DNA of 64,000 bases from NCBI RefSeq assembly GCF_023264895.1, contig NZ_JAHFUY010000016.1:38693-102692 (forward strand), given 5' to 3'. This DNA is from Herbiconiux sp. GTDB taxonomy: Bacteria > Actinomycetota > Actinomycetes > Actinomycetales > Microbacteriaceae. Shown piece by piece: positions 9,034-16,698 of this stretch (the first letter of the stretch is position 1; each line of letters starts with the position of its first letter). A program made the position numbers and the translations under genes. Below the pieces are notes generated by a model, which was given only the letters and a program-made list of their open reading frames with translations, made no database searches and was not told the DNA's origin.

Positions 9034-9875
9034 TGGTCAACGCTCTCTCGCCCCTGCTCACCCTGAACGACTCCCGCACCCTCCCCCAGCTCGGGCTCGG
9101 CGTCTACAAGACGACGGACGACGAGTCGGCCGAGGCCGTCTCATTCGCGCTGCAGCAGGGCTACCGTCTCGTCGACACGGCCGCGATGTACCTCAACGAG
9201 AAGGGCGTGGGCGAGGGACTGCGGCGAAGCGGCCTCCCCCGCGCGGACGTGACGCTGGCCACGAAGGTCTGGTTCACCGACAACGGATTCGACTCCACCC
9301 TGCGCTCGTTCGACGAGAGCCTCGAGCGGCTCGGCACCGACTACGTCGACCTGTACCTGATCCACTGGCCGGCGCCGGCGAACGACCTCTACGTGGAGAC
9401 CTGGCGAGCTCTCGTGCGGCTGCGCGAGGAGGGGCGGGCGCGGTCGATCGGGGTCGCGAACTTCCACCCGAAGCACGTCACGCGGCTGATCGACGAGACC
9501 GGCGAGGTGCCGTCGGTGAACCAGGTCGAGCTGCACCCGTGGCTGCCGCAGGCGGCGCTCCGGCAGTTCGACGGCGAGCTCGGGATCGTGACGCAGGCGT
9601 GGTCGCCGCTCGCTCGCGGGCACGTGTTCGACGCCTCCCACGGCGGCGACGCTCTCGACGCGGTCGCCCGGAAGCACGGCAAGTCGCCGGCGCAGGTCGT
9701 CATCCGCTGGCACCTGCAGCTAGGCAACGCGGTCATCCCGAAGTCGGTCACGCCCTCGCGCATCCGCGAGAACATCGACGTCTTCGACTTCGCCCTCGAC
9801 GCCGACGACCTGGCGGCCATCGCCGCCCTCGAAACGGGCGAGCGCACGGGCGTCGACCCCGACGACCGCAACTAG
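9033..9875 (+). CDS. Aldo/keto reductase (2,5-diketo-D-gluconate reductase type)
   Basis: NADPH-dependent carbonyl reductase of 280 residues, a usual length for the small AKR5-type enzymes. ATG 9033 overlaps the MFS stop (TGATG). The (beta/alpha)8 barrel signatures are present: the catalytic tetrad in YRLVDTAAMYLNEKGVGEG (Asp and Tyr), LATKVWF (Lys) and YLIHWPAP (His). The cofactor-binding end is seen in VIPKSVTPSRIRENIDVFDF. It is cytosolic, and its natural substrate is unknown. Close family members reduce 2,5-diketo-D-gluconate or other ketones and aldehydes. Coupling to the MFS gene is the only context clue. Confidence 0.9.
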   Translation: MVNALSPLLTLNDSRTLPQLGLGVYKTTDDESAEAVSFALQQGYRLVDTAAMYLNEKGVGEGLRRSGLPRADVTLATKVWFTDNGFDSTLRSFDESLERLGTDYVDLYLIHWPAPANDLYVETWRALVRLREEGRARSIGVANFHPKHVTRLIDETGEVPSVNQVELHPWLPQAALRQFDGELGIVTQAWSPLARGHVFDASHGGDALDAVARKHGKSPAQVVIRWHLQLGNAVIPKSVTPSRIRENIDVFDFALDADDLAAIAALETGERTGVDPDDRN

Positions 9876-9897
9876 CCCGGCCCCTGCCGCCGCGCCC

Positions 9898-9927
9898 CGC
9901 GTCCCGCGTCCCGCGTCCCGCGTCCGA
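9898..9927. repeat. Heptanucleotide tandem repeat CGCGTCC
   Basis: About four tandem copies of a 7-bp unit (CGCGTCC) occur just after the aldo/keto reductase stop. It is a simple low-complexity tract at the left end of a 480-bp gene-free stretch (9876-10355) that otherwise holds the palindromic array described next. Confidence 0.6.
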
Positions 9928-9985
9928 TCCGTCCCGCGCCCGCGCCGACCACGACCGCGACCGCGCCGGTAGTCGAGCCGCGACA

Positions 9986-10284
9986 GCCGACTTGACACAA
10001 GAGGTGCCAAGTCGGCGCCTATTCGCGCATCTAGTGTCAAGTCGACGTTCCCAGGTGGCGTCGGGCTTACCTCACGACCCCGCGACCGCGCGACTTGACA
10101 GAAGTTGGGCCTAAGAGCGCCGACTTGGCACAAGATGTGTCAAGTCAGCAGCTTCAAGCGCAGTTTGTGTCAAGTCGACGTACCCGGGGAGTTCTCGACG
10201 CGAGCCGCGGCGTCAGGTCCGCGCGCGACTTGACAGAAGTTGGGCCTAAGAGCGCCGACTTGGCACAAGATGTGTCAAGTCGGC
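9986..10284. repeat. Array of palindromic CGACTTGRCACA...TGTGTCAAGTCG elements
   Basis: Three 31-bp imperfect palindromes lie at 9986-10016, 10119-10149 and 10254-10284. Each has an arm GCCGACTTGRCAC, a short AAGAT/AAGAG centre, and the opposite arm GTGYCAAGTCRGC. The last two belong to an identical 59-bp block at 10088-10146 and 10223-10281. These blocks are each preceded by GTGTCAAGTCGACGT-CCC-GG at about 10035 and 10168, so the whole is a tandem of about 133-135 bp units with a partial first unit. The array lies between two convergent aldo/keto reductase genes and has no coding potential. It resembles repetitive extragenic palindromes; it could be a bidirectional terminator, a multi-copy element or a protein-binding cluster. 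Confidence 0.85.
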
Positions 10285-10333
10285 GGCTCCGGGCACAGGG
10301 TCACCCGGACGCGGGAGGGCGGGCTGGAGGCTG

Positions 10334-10365
10334 TGGCGGCTACCAGCGGTGGCGGCTACCAGCGG
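10334..10365. repeat. 16-bp tandem duplication over the AKR stop codon
   Basis: TGGCGGCTACCAGCGG is repeated twice in tandem (10334-10349 and 10350-10365). The second copy contains the stop codon and last codons of the minus-strand aldo/keto reductase, and the first copy lies just outside the gene. It looks like a recent slipped-strand duplication, without effect on the protein because the in-gene stop comes first. Confidence 0.75.
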
Positions 10366-11336
10366 GGGTGGATGGCGGCGCGGAAGGTGCGGTCGTAGAG
10401 GTCACGAACGGCGGCGTCGAGGCCCGCGGGCAGCTCGAGCGAGCCCGCAGCCGCGTTCGACTCTGCCTGGGCGCGGTTGCGCGCGCCCGGGATGACCGTC
10501 GAGACACCGGGCTGCGCGACCACCCAGGCGATCGCGGCCGCCGCGGGCGTGACTCCCTCGGGCAGCTGCGCCGCGAACTCCTGGGCGGCGGCCACTCCGG
10601 CCTCGTAGTCGACACCGGAGAAGGTCTCCCCGACGTCGAAGGCGCTGCCGTCGCGGTTGTAGTTGCGGTGGTCGTCCGGCGAGAAGGTCGTGTCGGCGGT
10701 GTAGCGGCCGCTCAGCAGTCCCGACGCGAGCGGCACCCGCGCGATGATGCCGACCCCGGCCTCACGCGCGGCGGGCAGCACCTCGTCGAGCGGCTTGAGC
10801 CGGAACGCGTTGAGGATGATCTGTACGGTGGCGGTGCCCGCGCGCGCGATGGCGGCGAGCGCCTCGTCGCAGGTCTCGACGCTCACGCCGTAGGCCGCGA
10901 CGGCGCCGTCGGCCACGAGGGTGTCGAGGGCGTCGTAGACCTCGTCGCTCGAGAACACCGGCGTGGGCGGGCAGTGCAGCTGCACGAGGTCGAGGGTGTC
11001 GACGCCGAGGTTCTTGCGCGAGCGGTCGGTCCACGCCCGGAAGTTCGACAGCGTGAACTCCCCCGGCTCCTGCGGTCCGCGCCGCCCCATCTTGGTGGCG
11101 ACCGTGATCCCCGATCCGGGGTTCTCAGCAAGGAAGCGGCCGATCACCTGCTCGCTGCGGCCGTCGCCGTAGACGTCGGCGGTGTCGAAGAAGGTGACCC
11201 CTGCGTCGGCGGATGCGCGGAGCACGTCGAGTGCGGCATCCTCGTCGACGTCGCCCCAGTCGGCGCCGAGCTGCCACGTGCCGAGTCCGACGGAGGAGAT
11301 GGTGCGGCCGGTGCGGCCGAGAGTGCGATGGTCCAT
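10356..11336 (-). CDS. Aldo/keto reductase (AKR11/YhdN-like)
   Basis: Predicted NADPH-dependent oxidoreductase, 326 residues. ATG 11336 is chosen because the protein starts MDHRTLGRTGRTISSVGLGTW, the usual N-terminus of this family (split here as MDHRTLGRTG, then RTISSVGLG); the longer in-frame extension to 11510 overlaps the divergent gene. Barrel signatures are FFDTADVYGDGRSEQ (Asp/Tyr), ATKMGRRG (Lys) and DLVQLHCPP (His). The cofactor segment is VSTVIPGARNRAQAESN. A 107-bp gap separates it from the divergent DUF4349 gene. The substrate is unknown. Confidence 0.9.
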   Translation of the reverse strand: MDHRTLGRTGRTISSVGLGTWQLGADWGDVDEDAALDVLRASADAGVTFFDTADVYGDGRSEQVIGRFLAENPGSGITVATKMGRRGPQEPGEFTLSNFRAWTDRSRKNLGVDTLDLVQLHCPPTPVFSSDEVYDALDTLVADGAVAAYGVSVETCDEALAAIARAGTATVQIILNAFRLKPLDEVLPAAREAGVGIIARVPLASGLLSGRYTADTTFSPDDHRNYNRDGSAFDVGETFSGVDYEAGVAAAQEFAAQLPEGVTPAAAAIAWVVAQPGVSTVIPGARNRAQAESNAAAGSLELPAGLDAAVRDLYDRTFRAAIHPRW

Positions 11337-11443
11337 GCCTTCGACTCTAGGCTCCCGGTGCCCCGCCCGCTCGCGGGTAACGACCGGATAACCATCGACC
11401 GCATCCCAGCCGCGTCCCAGCCTCGCGTCTTTAGTGTGGCGGC

Positions 11444-12862
11444 ATGAAACGAACGATCCTCGCTTCCGCAGCCGTCCTCGCCGTCGTCCTGCTCGCGGGG
11501 TGCTCGGCATCCCAGGGCTCCTCCTCGAGCGGCCCCGCCATTGACCAGTCCGCGCCCGACCTCGGCCCGCAGAGCGCCGAGGGTGCCGAGGGCGGCGACA
11601 GCAGCGCTCTCGCCGAGGGCTCGTCCGAGGCGGAGGCCAGGGCCGATCAGAGCATCATCACCACCGGCTGGATCAGCATCACGGTCGACGATGCCATCGC
11701 CGCGACCGACGAGGCGATCGCACTGGTCGACTCGTTCGAGGGCCGCATCGACTCCCGCTCGCAGCAGGTGGGAAGCGACGACAGCCGGGCGAGCGCCCAG
11801 CTCACGGTGCGCATCCCCGCCGACGAGCTCGACGAGGCCATCGAGGGCCTGCGCGAACTCGGGACCGTCGACTCCGTCTCGCTCGACGCGAGCGACGTCA
11901 CGCTGCAGGTGCGGGATCTCGACGCTCAGATCAAGGCCCTGCAGGCATCCGTCGACCGGCTGCTCGCCCTCGTCGACAGCGCCGCCACGACGGCCGACCT
12001 CGTGGAGCTCGAGACCGCCATCTCCGACCGCCAGGGTCAGCTCGACAGCCTGAAGTCGCAGAAGCAGTACCTCTCGGACCAGATCTCGTACTCCACCATC
12101 ACCCTCGACCTGCAGGAGGAGGGGGCCATCCCCTCGAGCGTTCCGGGCGACTTCTGGAGCGGCCTGGCCGCCGGGTGGGCCTCCCTCACCGCAGCGCTCT
12201 CGGGTCTCGTCGTCGTGATCGGCGTGCTCATCCCGTGGCTGCTGCCGTTCGCGGTGATCGCCGCGGTGGTCGTGCTGATCGTCGCACTCACCCGCCGCAG
12301 CTCGCGCCGCTCGACGCCCGCCCGCGCCGCGCAGGGCGGGGCCGGGGGTGGCGCCGCCGGTCGTCCGGCAGGTGCACACACTTCGGCAGGTGGATCCGCT
12401 TCGGCAGGTGGATCCGCTCCGGCAGGCGGAGCAGCTCCGGCAGGTGGATCCGCTTCGGCCGGTGGAGCACCTCCGGCAGATGGAGCAGCTCCGGCCGGTT
12501 TCGCAGCTCCGGCCGGTGGCGCAGCTGCGGCAGGTGGAGCCGCTCAGGCAGGTGGCGGTGATCAGGCAGCAGTCGATCCGACTGGTGGCGCAGCCGTGGC
12601 GGGTGGTGCCGGTCCGACTGGTGGCGCAGCTGCGGCAGGTGGCGCCGGTCCGACCGGTGACGCAGCGCCGGCTGGTGGCGCACCCACGGCAGGTGCCGTC
12701 GGGGGCGCCGGGAGTGTTGGTGCGACTCAGGTTTCCGCCCCGCTCGCCTCCACGGCGGCGGAGTCGGAGTCGGATGCGCCGTCGGCGCCGACGTCACCCC
12801 AGCAGTCCGGGCCGTCGCAGGAGCAGCCGCCGCAGAACCCGCAGACCCCGCCTGCGGTGTGA
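11444..12862 (+). CDS. DUF4349 lipoprotein with Ala/Gly-repeat tail
   Basis: Membrane-attached protein of unknown function, 472 residues. The signal peptide ends in a lipobox LAGC at residues 17-20. Residues about 65-230 form the DUF4349 domain: ITTGWISITVDD, ARIP-like TVRIPADELDEAIEGL, a helical coiled-coil stretch, and the diagnostic ISYSTITLDLQ. A transmembrane region follows near residues 245-285 (LVVVIGVLIPWLLPF). The last about 170 residues are low-complexity, built on 6-residue AGGxAx repeats with Pro, probably extracellular or cytoplasmic spacer. DUF4349 proteins are common in Actinobacteria and have no known biochemical role. It is convergent with the GH3 gene 55 bp downstream. Confidence 0.85.
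   Translation: MKRTILASAAVLAVVLLAGCSASQGSSSSGPAIDQSAPDLGPQSAEGAEGGDSSALAEGSSEAEARADQSIITTGWISITVDDAIAATDEAIALVDSFEGRIDSRSQQVGSDDSRASAQLTVRIPADELDEAIEGLRELGTVDSVSLDASDVTLQVRDLDAQIKALQASVDRLLALVDSAATTADLVELETAISDRQGQLDSLKSQKQYLSDQISYSTITLDLQEEGAIPSSVPGDFWSGLAAGWASLTAALSGLVVVIGVLIPWLLPFAVIAAVVVLIVALTRRSSRRSTPARAAQGGAGGGAAGRPAGAHTSAGGSASAGGSAPAGGAAPAGGSASAGGAPPADGAAPAGFAAPAGGAAAAGGAAQAGGGDQAAVDPTGGAAVAGGAGPTGGAAAAGGAGPTGDAAPAGGAPTAGAVGGAGSVGATQVSAPLASTAAESESDAPSAPTSPQQSGPSQEQPPQNPQTPPAV
12361..12560. repeat. 18-bp tandem repeats inside the DUF4349 gene
   Basis: About nine to eleven imperfect copies of an 18-bp unit (of the form GGCAGGTGGATCCGCTTC) encode the Ala/Gly hexapeptide repeat of the DUF4349 protein tail. 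Copies at 12366-12460 are nearly identical; later ones have drifted. Because the unit is a multiple of three, copy-number change would alter protein length without a frameshift. Confidence 0.8.
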
Positions 12863-12917
12863 CCCGCGACCGGCAGCAACGGCGTGACGCGCGGATGGCG
12901 GCCAGCGTGACGCAACG

Positions 12918-14378
12918 CTAGCTCGCGGCCACCGGGTTCTGCTCGAGCCACAGCTCGCGGCGGAGCTCGAGGGTGCGGAGGGCGGCCTCGTCGACGGTCT
13001 CGGCCGGGAGCTGCCCCGCCCGCACCGCTCCAGCGACCGAGGCGACGAGCTGCGGCACGTCGACGGTCGTGTTGTAGAGCAGGATGTCGTTGCCGGCGCC
13101 GATCGCCGCGATCGCGTTGGCCGTGCGGTCGGCATAGGCCGGCACACCGGAGGCCTCGAGCATGAGGAGGTCGTCGGTCACGGCCACCCCCTCGAAGCCG
13201 AGCTCGTCGCGCAGGATGTCGTGCCACGGCCGCGAGAGCGACGCCGGCGCGGCGTCGACCGAGGAGTAGACGAGGTGTCCGAACATCACTAGCTCCGCGC
13301 CCGCGTCGATGCCCGCCGCGAAGGGCGGGGCGTCCTCAGCCCGCCAGGTGTCGAGCGGCAGATCGGTCGTCGGCACCGAGCTGTGCGAGTCTCCCGACGC
13401 GGCGCCATGTCCCGGGAAGTGCTTCAGCGTGCTGAACACCGCGCCCTGCTCCGCCTCCACCGCCGCCGCCACGCGCTCGCTCGCCGACCCGGCGTCGGTG
13501 CCGAGCGCCCGCTCGTAGATGAACGAGGACGGATCGCCCGTGACATCGGCGACCACACCGATGTTGACGCTCATGCCGGTGGCGTCCAGGAGCGCCGCGC
13601 GCTGGCGGAACGCGTCGGTGGTCGCGGCGACGGGCTCGGTCTTGAGGGTCTCGGCCGAGGGATAGGTGTCGGCCTGCAGCCGGGCCACGATGCCGCCCTC
13701 CTCGTCGATCGCCACGAGGGTGCCGAGCCCGTCCGAGCCGCCGCTGCCCGGAGTGCCCGCGCGGAGCGCCTCCGTGTAGGCCGCCGTCTGATCGGTGCCG
13801 CCCGGCACGTTGTCGCCGAGCAGCAGCACGCCCGCGATGCCGTTCGCCGCGAGGTAGGCGCGCGTGGCCGCCGGATCGGGCCCACCCACATGCACCATGA
13901 ACAGCGACGCGATCTTCTGCTCGAGCGTCATGCCCGCGAGCCGCACCTCGGCGTAGAGGCGGTTCTGCTGCTCCTGCGTGACGACCGGGAACTCAGCCCG
14001 GTGGCGCGTGGCCGCGGAGGCCGTCGGCGTGGCCGTCGAGGTGGAGGGCGTGGGAGCCGGCGACGAGCTGGCGGTCGGGCGCGCCGACGATGTGGAGGTG
14101 GGAGTAACGGCCGAGGAAGAGGTGGGAGTCACGGCCGAGGCAGAGGTGGGAATGACGGCCGAGGCAGAGGTGGGAGTGACCGCCGAGGCAGGGGTGGGAG
14201 TGACGGCCGAGGCAGGGGTGGGAGCAGCGGCACGGACGGAGTCAGCAGAAGCGGTGGCGTGACCGGCGGAGCCGCCAGACACAGCAGCAGCCCCCGCCGC
14301 GCCCGCGCCGCAGCCGCCGAGACCGGCCGTGACGAGCACGACGAGTCCGGCCGCGAGGACCCGCGCCCGCCCGTTCAC
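12918..14378 (-). CDS. nagZ: GH3 beta-N-acetylhexosaminidase lipoprotein (NagZ-like)
   Basis: Exported glycoside hydrolase family 3 enzyme, 486 residues, likely to remove N-acetylglucosamine from muropeptides. GTG 14378 overlaps the upstream acyl-CoA dehydrogenase stop (GTGA). A signal peptide and lipobox (LGGC) are at the N-terminus, followed by a Ser/Thr/Pro/Ala linker of 8-residue repeats to about residue 120. The catalytic domain has the NagZ motif LKHFPGHG followed by GDSHSSVPTTDLPLD (catalytic His loop) and the nucleophile Asp in GVAVTDDLLMLEA. This His/Asp pair distinguishes NagZ from glucosidase-type GH3 enzymes. Why it follows an acyl-CoA dehydrogenase is unclear; the overlap suggests cotranscription. 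Confidence 0.88.
   Translation of the reverse strand: MNGRARVLAAGLVVLVTAGLGGCGAGAAGAAAVSGGSAGHATASADSVRAAAPTPASAVTPTPASAVTPTSASAVIPTSASAVTPTSSSAVTPTSTSSARPTASSSPAPTPSTSTATPTASAATRHRAEFPVVTQEQQNRLYAEVRLAGMTLEQKIASLFMVHVGGPDPAATRAYLAANGIAGVLLLGDNVPGGTDQTAAYTEALRAGTPGSGGSDGLGTLVAIDEEGGIVARLQADTYPSAETLKTEPVAATTDAFRQRAALLDATGMSVNIGVVADVTGDPSSFIYERALGTDAGSASERVAAAVEAEQGAVFSTLKHFPGHGAASGDSHSSVPTTDLPLDTWRAEDAPPFAAGIDAGAELVMFGHLVYSSVDAAPASLSRPWHDILRDELGFEGVAVTDDLLMLEASGVPAYADRTANAIAAIGAGNDILLYNTTVDVPQLVASVAGAVRAGQLPAETVDEAALRTLELRRELWLEQNPVAAS
14096..14231. repeat. 24-bp tandem repeats in the GH3 linker
   Basis: About five to six imperfect 24-bp copies (plus-strand form GGTGGGAGTNACGGCCGAGG plus four bases) encode an 8-residue Ser-Ala-Val-Thr-Pro-Thr linker repeat between the lipobox and catalytic domain of the GH3 protein. 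The array stays in frame and probably sets the distance of the enzyme from the membrane. Confidence 0.8.
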
Positions 14379-15544
14379 TCGGGGATCGGCCCCAGCAGCG
14401 CGCTGGCCACCGTCGAGTGCGCAGACTCGCCGTCGGAGGGGTGGAACAGGCCCGCCACGACGTCGCGGTAGAGCCGCCCGAGCTCGCTCGACGAGGCGAT
14501 CGCCGAGCCGCCGGACACCCGCAGCGCCTGGTCGACTACGACCCGCGCGGTCTCGGTGGCGCGCACCTTGAGCCCCACGAGCTTCGGGAACCACGCCGCC
14601 CCGTGCGCCACGAGCCCGTCGACGTCGGATGCGAGCGCCGCGATCTGCGGCGGGATGCCGTCGTGCGCGATCCCCGCCTCGGCCACCTTCCAGCGGATGT
14701 CGGGGTCGTGCGCGTAGGGCCGCCCGCCGTTCTTCATCGAGGTGCGCCGGTGGGCCGCCTCGACGGCGAGCTCGAGCGCCCGCTGCGCGAGCCCCGTGTA
14801 GACGGCGGCCACGAGGATCTCGAAGTTCGAGAAGATGGCGAAGATCAGCGGATCGGGGTTCGGCCCGGGTGCGAGCCTGCGGAACACCCGCGACGCCGGT
14901 GCCACAGCACCGTCGAGCACGGTGGTGCGGCTCTGGGAGGCCCGCATGGCGAGCGTGTCCCAGTCGTCGAGCGTGGTGACACCGGCGGTCTCGCGGTCGA
15001 GGAACGCGTGCACGAGCAGCGGATGCGATGGGTCGCTGTCATCGCGCCCGAAGACCCCCAGCCTCGTCCAGACCGGCGAGAGCGACGTGAAGATCTTGCG
15101 GCCCGTGAAGGCGTACGAGCCGTCGGGGCCCGGGACGGCGGCCGTGCGCGAGTCGAACAGCACGAGGTCGTTGCCGGCCTCGCTGTTGCCGAAGGCGTAG
15201 ACCTCGCCGGCCACCGCATCCTGCAGCACCCCGCGGAGCGAGTCGTCACCCCGGTCGAGCAGCACCTTGGCCACACCCGTCCAGACCAGGTGCATGTTGA
15301 TCGCGAGCGCCGTGGCGGGCGCCGCGGTCGCTAGGCGGGTCTGCTCCCGCGCCACGCGCTCGAGGCCGAAGCCGAGCCCGCCGTCGGCGACGGGCGCGAA
15401 CATGCGCAGGTAGCCGACCTCGGCGAGCTCGCGCAGGTCGTCGTGCGGGAACGTGTTCTCGCGATCGTGAGTGGCCGCCCGCGAGCGGATGCGGGCCAGC
15501 AGCCCGTCGTCGATCAGCGAGTCGGCAGGGGTCGTCTCTGCCAT
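14375..15544 (-). CDS. Acyl-CoA dehydrogenase family protein
   Basis: FAD-dependent dehydrogenase/monooxygenase of the acyl-CoA dehydrogenase fold, 389 residues. ATG 15544 is chosen (MAETTPADSLIDDG); upstream in-frame codons are not family-like. Seen: GYLRMFAPVADGGLGFGLER, AFGNSEAGND, FTGRKIFTSLSP, DWDTLAMRASQSRTTVLDG, and a C-terminal helical domain ending VSGGSAIASSSELGRLYRDVVAG. It is nearer to the flavin-dependent DszC/SfnB-like branch than to classic fatty-acid enzymes, since that C-terminal SGG pattern is typical there; this is a judgement by eye. It sits 104 bp downstream of the flavin monooxygenase, so a shared role in sulfur or unusual substrate oxidation is possible. Confidence 0.85.
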   Translation of the reverse strand: MAETTPADSLIDDGLLARIRSRAATHDRENTFPHDDLRELAEVGYLRMFAPVADGGLGFGLERVAREQTRLATAAPATALAINMHLVWTGVAKVLLDRGDDSLRGVLQDAVAGEVYAFGNSEAGNDLVLFDSRTAAVPGPDGSYAFTGRKIFTSLSPVWTRLGVFGRDDSDPSHPLLVHAFLDRETAGVTTLDDWDTLAMRASQSRTTVLDGAVAPASRVFRRLAPGPNPDPLIFAIFSNFEILVAAVYTGLAQRALELAVEAAHRRTSMKNGGRPYAHDPDIRWKVAEAGIAHDGIPPQIAALASDVDGLVAHGAAWFPKLVGLKVRATETARVVVDQALRVSGGSAIASSSELGRLYRDVVAGLFHPSDGESAHSTVASALLGPIPE

Positions 15545-15648
15545 GCGGCCAGGATACCGACCGCCCCTGACAGTGGGATCAGCACCCGAGCCCTCAGCAC
15601 CCGGTCGATCCTCCGCGCCCAGCACCATCAGCGCCGAGCACCCCGCCC

Positions 15649-16698
15649 TCAGCGCCCCTCGAGCTCCCGCACCCGCGGAATGACCTGCTCCGCGAACCGC
15701 CGCATCTCGCGGAGGTGCGGCGAGAACTGCAGCAGCAGCAGGTCGACGCCGGCGTCGGAGAACTCCACGATCCGCCGCGCCACCTGGTCGGGCGTGCCCA
15801 CGAGATCGGGGCGCAGCCCTCGGTTCGACACCGAGTAGTCGCGGAGGTCGACGGTGGTCTCGAGCTGCGACTTCGACACGAAGTCCTGGTACGACTCGTA
15901 CGCGGCCCCGCCCCGCACATCCGTGATGCGCTCGAGCTCGGCCTGCGCCTCCTCCTCGGTGTCGCGCACGATCGCGTAGGCGGCCATGCCGAACGAGGAG
16001 AACGGCGTCTCGGAGACGGCCGCGCGGCGAGCGGTCAGGTCGGCGATCTTGGTGCGCAGCTCCGCGGGCGTGCCGCCGTGCGTGACGTAGGCGTCGGCGA
16101 ACCGGGAGATCGCGTTCTTGCCGCCCTCGCTCTCACCGCCGGCGTAGATCACCGGTGCCACCTGGGGCTTCGGCGACAGGTAGGTGTTCTCGAGCTCGTA
16201 GTACTCGCCCTTGAAGCTGTAGGGCGTCTCGCTCCACAGCCCCTTGAGGATCTCGACGAACTCGAGGCTCCGCTTGTAGCGGTCGTCGTGCTCCGAGAAG
16301 ATGCCGCCGTACTGCCGCGCCTCCTCGGCCCACCACGCCGAGACCACGTTGAGCGTGAACCGCCCGCCGCTGATGTCGTCGATCGTGGCGGCGCGCTTCG
16401 CGGCGACCGCGGGCAGGTGGTAGCCGGGGCGGATGGCGGTGAGGATCTCGATCCGCGAGGTCACGGCGGCGACGGCTGCGGCGAGCTCCCACGCGTCGAG
16501 GCTCGGCGCCTCCTGGCCCTTGACGTCGTTGAGGTTGAGCTCGGCGATGAGCGTCACGTCGAATCCGGAGGTCTCGGCCGTCTGCGCGATCTCCTTGACG
16601 TGCTCGAAGGTCGTCGGCGTCTGTTCGTCGTCGACGTTGCGGAGCCAGCCGCCGAAGATCGGGGTCCAGTAGCCGAAGCGCATCGGTGAAGCCGCCAT
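15649..16698 (-). CDS. LLM-class flavin-dependent monooxygenase (SsuD/SfnG-like)
   Basis: Luciferase-like (LLM) FMN-dependent oxidoreductase, 349 residues. ATG 16698 overlaps the upstream ATP-grasp stop (TGATG). The N-terminus RFGYWTPIFGGWLRN, EILTAIRPGYHLPAVAAKRAATIDDISGGR, LNVVSAWW and EHDDRYKRSLEFVEILKGLW match the alkanesulfonate/dimethylsulfone monooxygenase group. The C-terminus VGTPDQVARRIVEFSDAGVDLLLLQFSP is also typical. Such enzymes use FMNH2 from a partner reductase to oxygenate a C-S or similar bond. No reductase gene is seen here. The tight coupling to an ATP-grasp ligase is unusual. Confidence 0.88.
   Translation of the reverse strand: MAASPMRFGYWTPIFGGWLRNVDDEQTPTTFEHVKEIAQTAETSGFDVTLIAELNLNDVKGQEAPSLDAWELAAAVAAVTSRIEILTAIRPGYHLPAVAAKRAATIDDISGGRFTLNVVSAWWAEEARQYGGIFSEHDDRYKRSLEFVEILKGLWSETPYSFKGEYYELENTYLSPKPQVAPVIYAGGESEGGKNAISRFADAYVTHGGTPAELRTKIADLTARRAAVSETPFSSFGMAAYAIVRDTEEEAQAELERITDVRGGAAYESYQDFVSKSQLETTVDLRDYSVSNRGLRPDLVGTPDQVARRIVEFSDAGVDLLLLQFSPHLREMRRFAEQVIPRVRELEGR

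Noticed and set aside
9986..10284. Possible CRISPR array
   Set aside because: There are only three repeats of unequal similarity, the intervals are themselves partly repeated, and no cas gene is near.
12727..13227. Minus-strand frame extending beyond the GH3 gene into the DUF4349 gene
   Set aside because: It is another frame of the GH3 and DUF4349 region, Arg-rich and without domains; GH3 ends at 12918.
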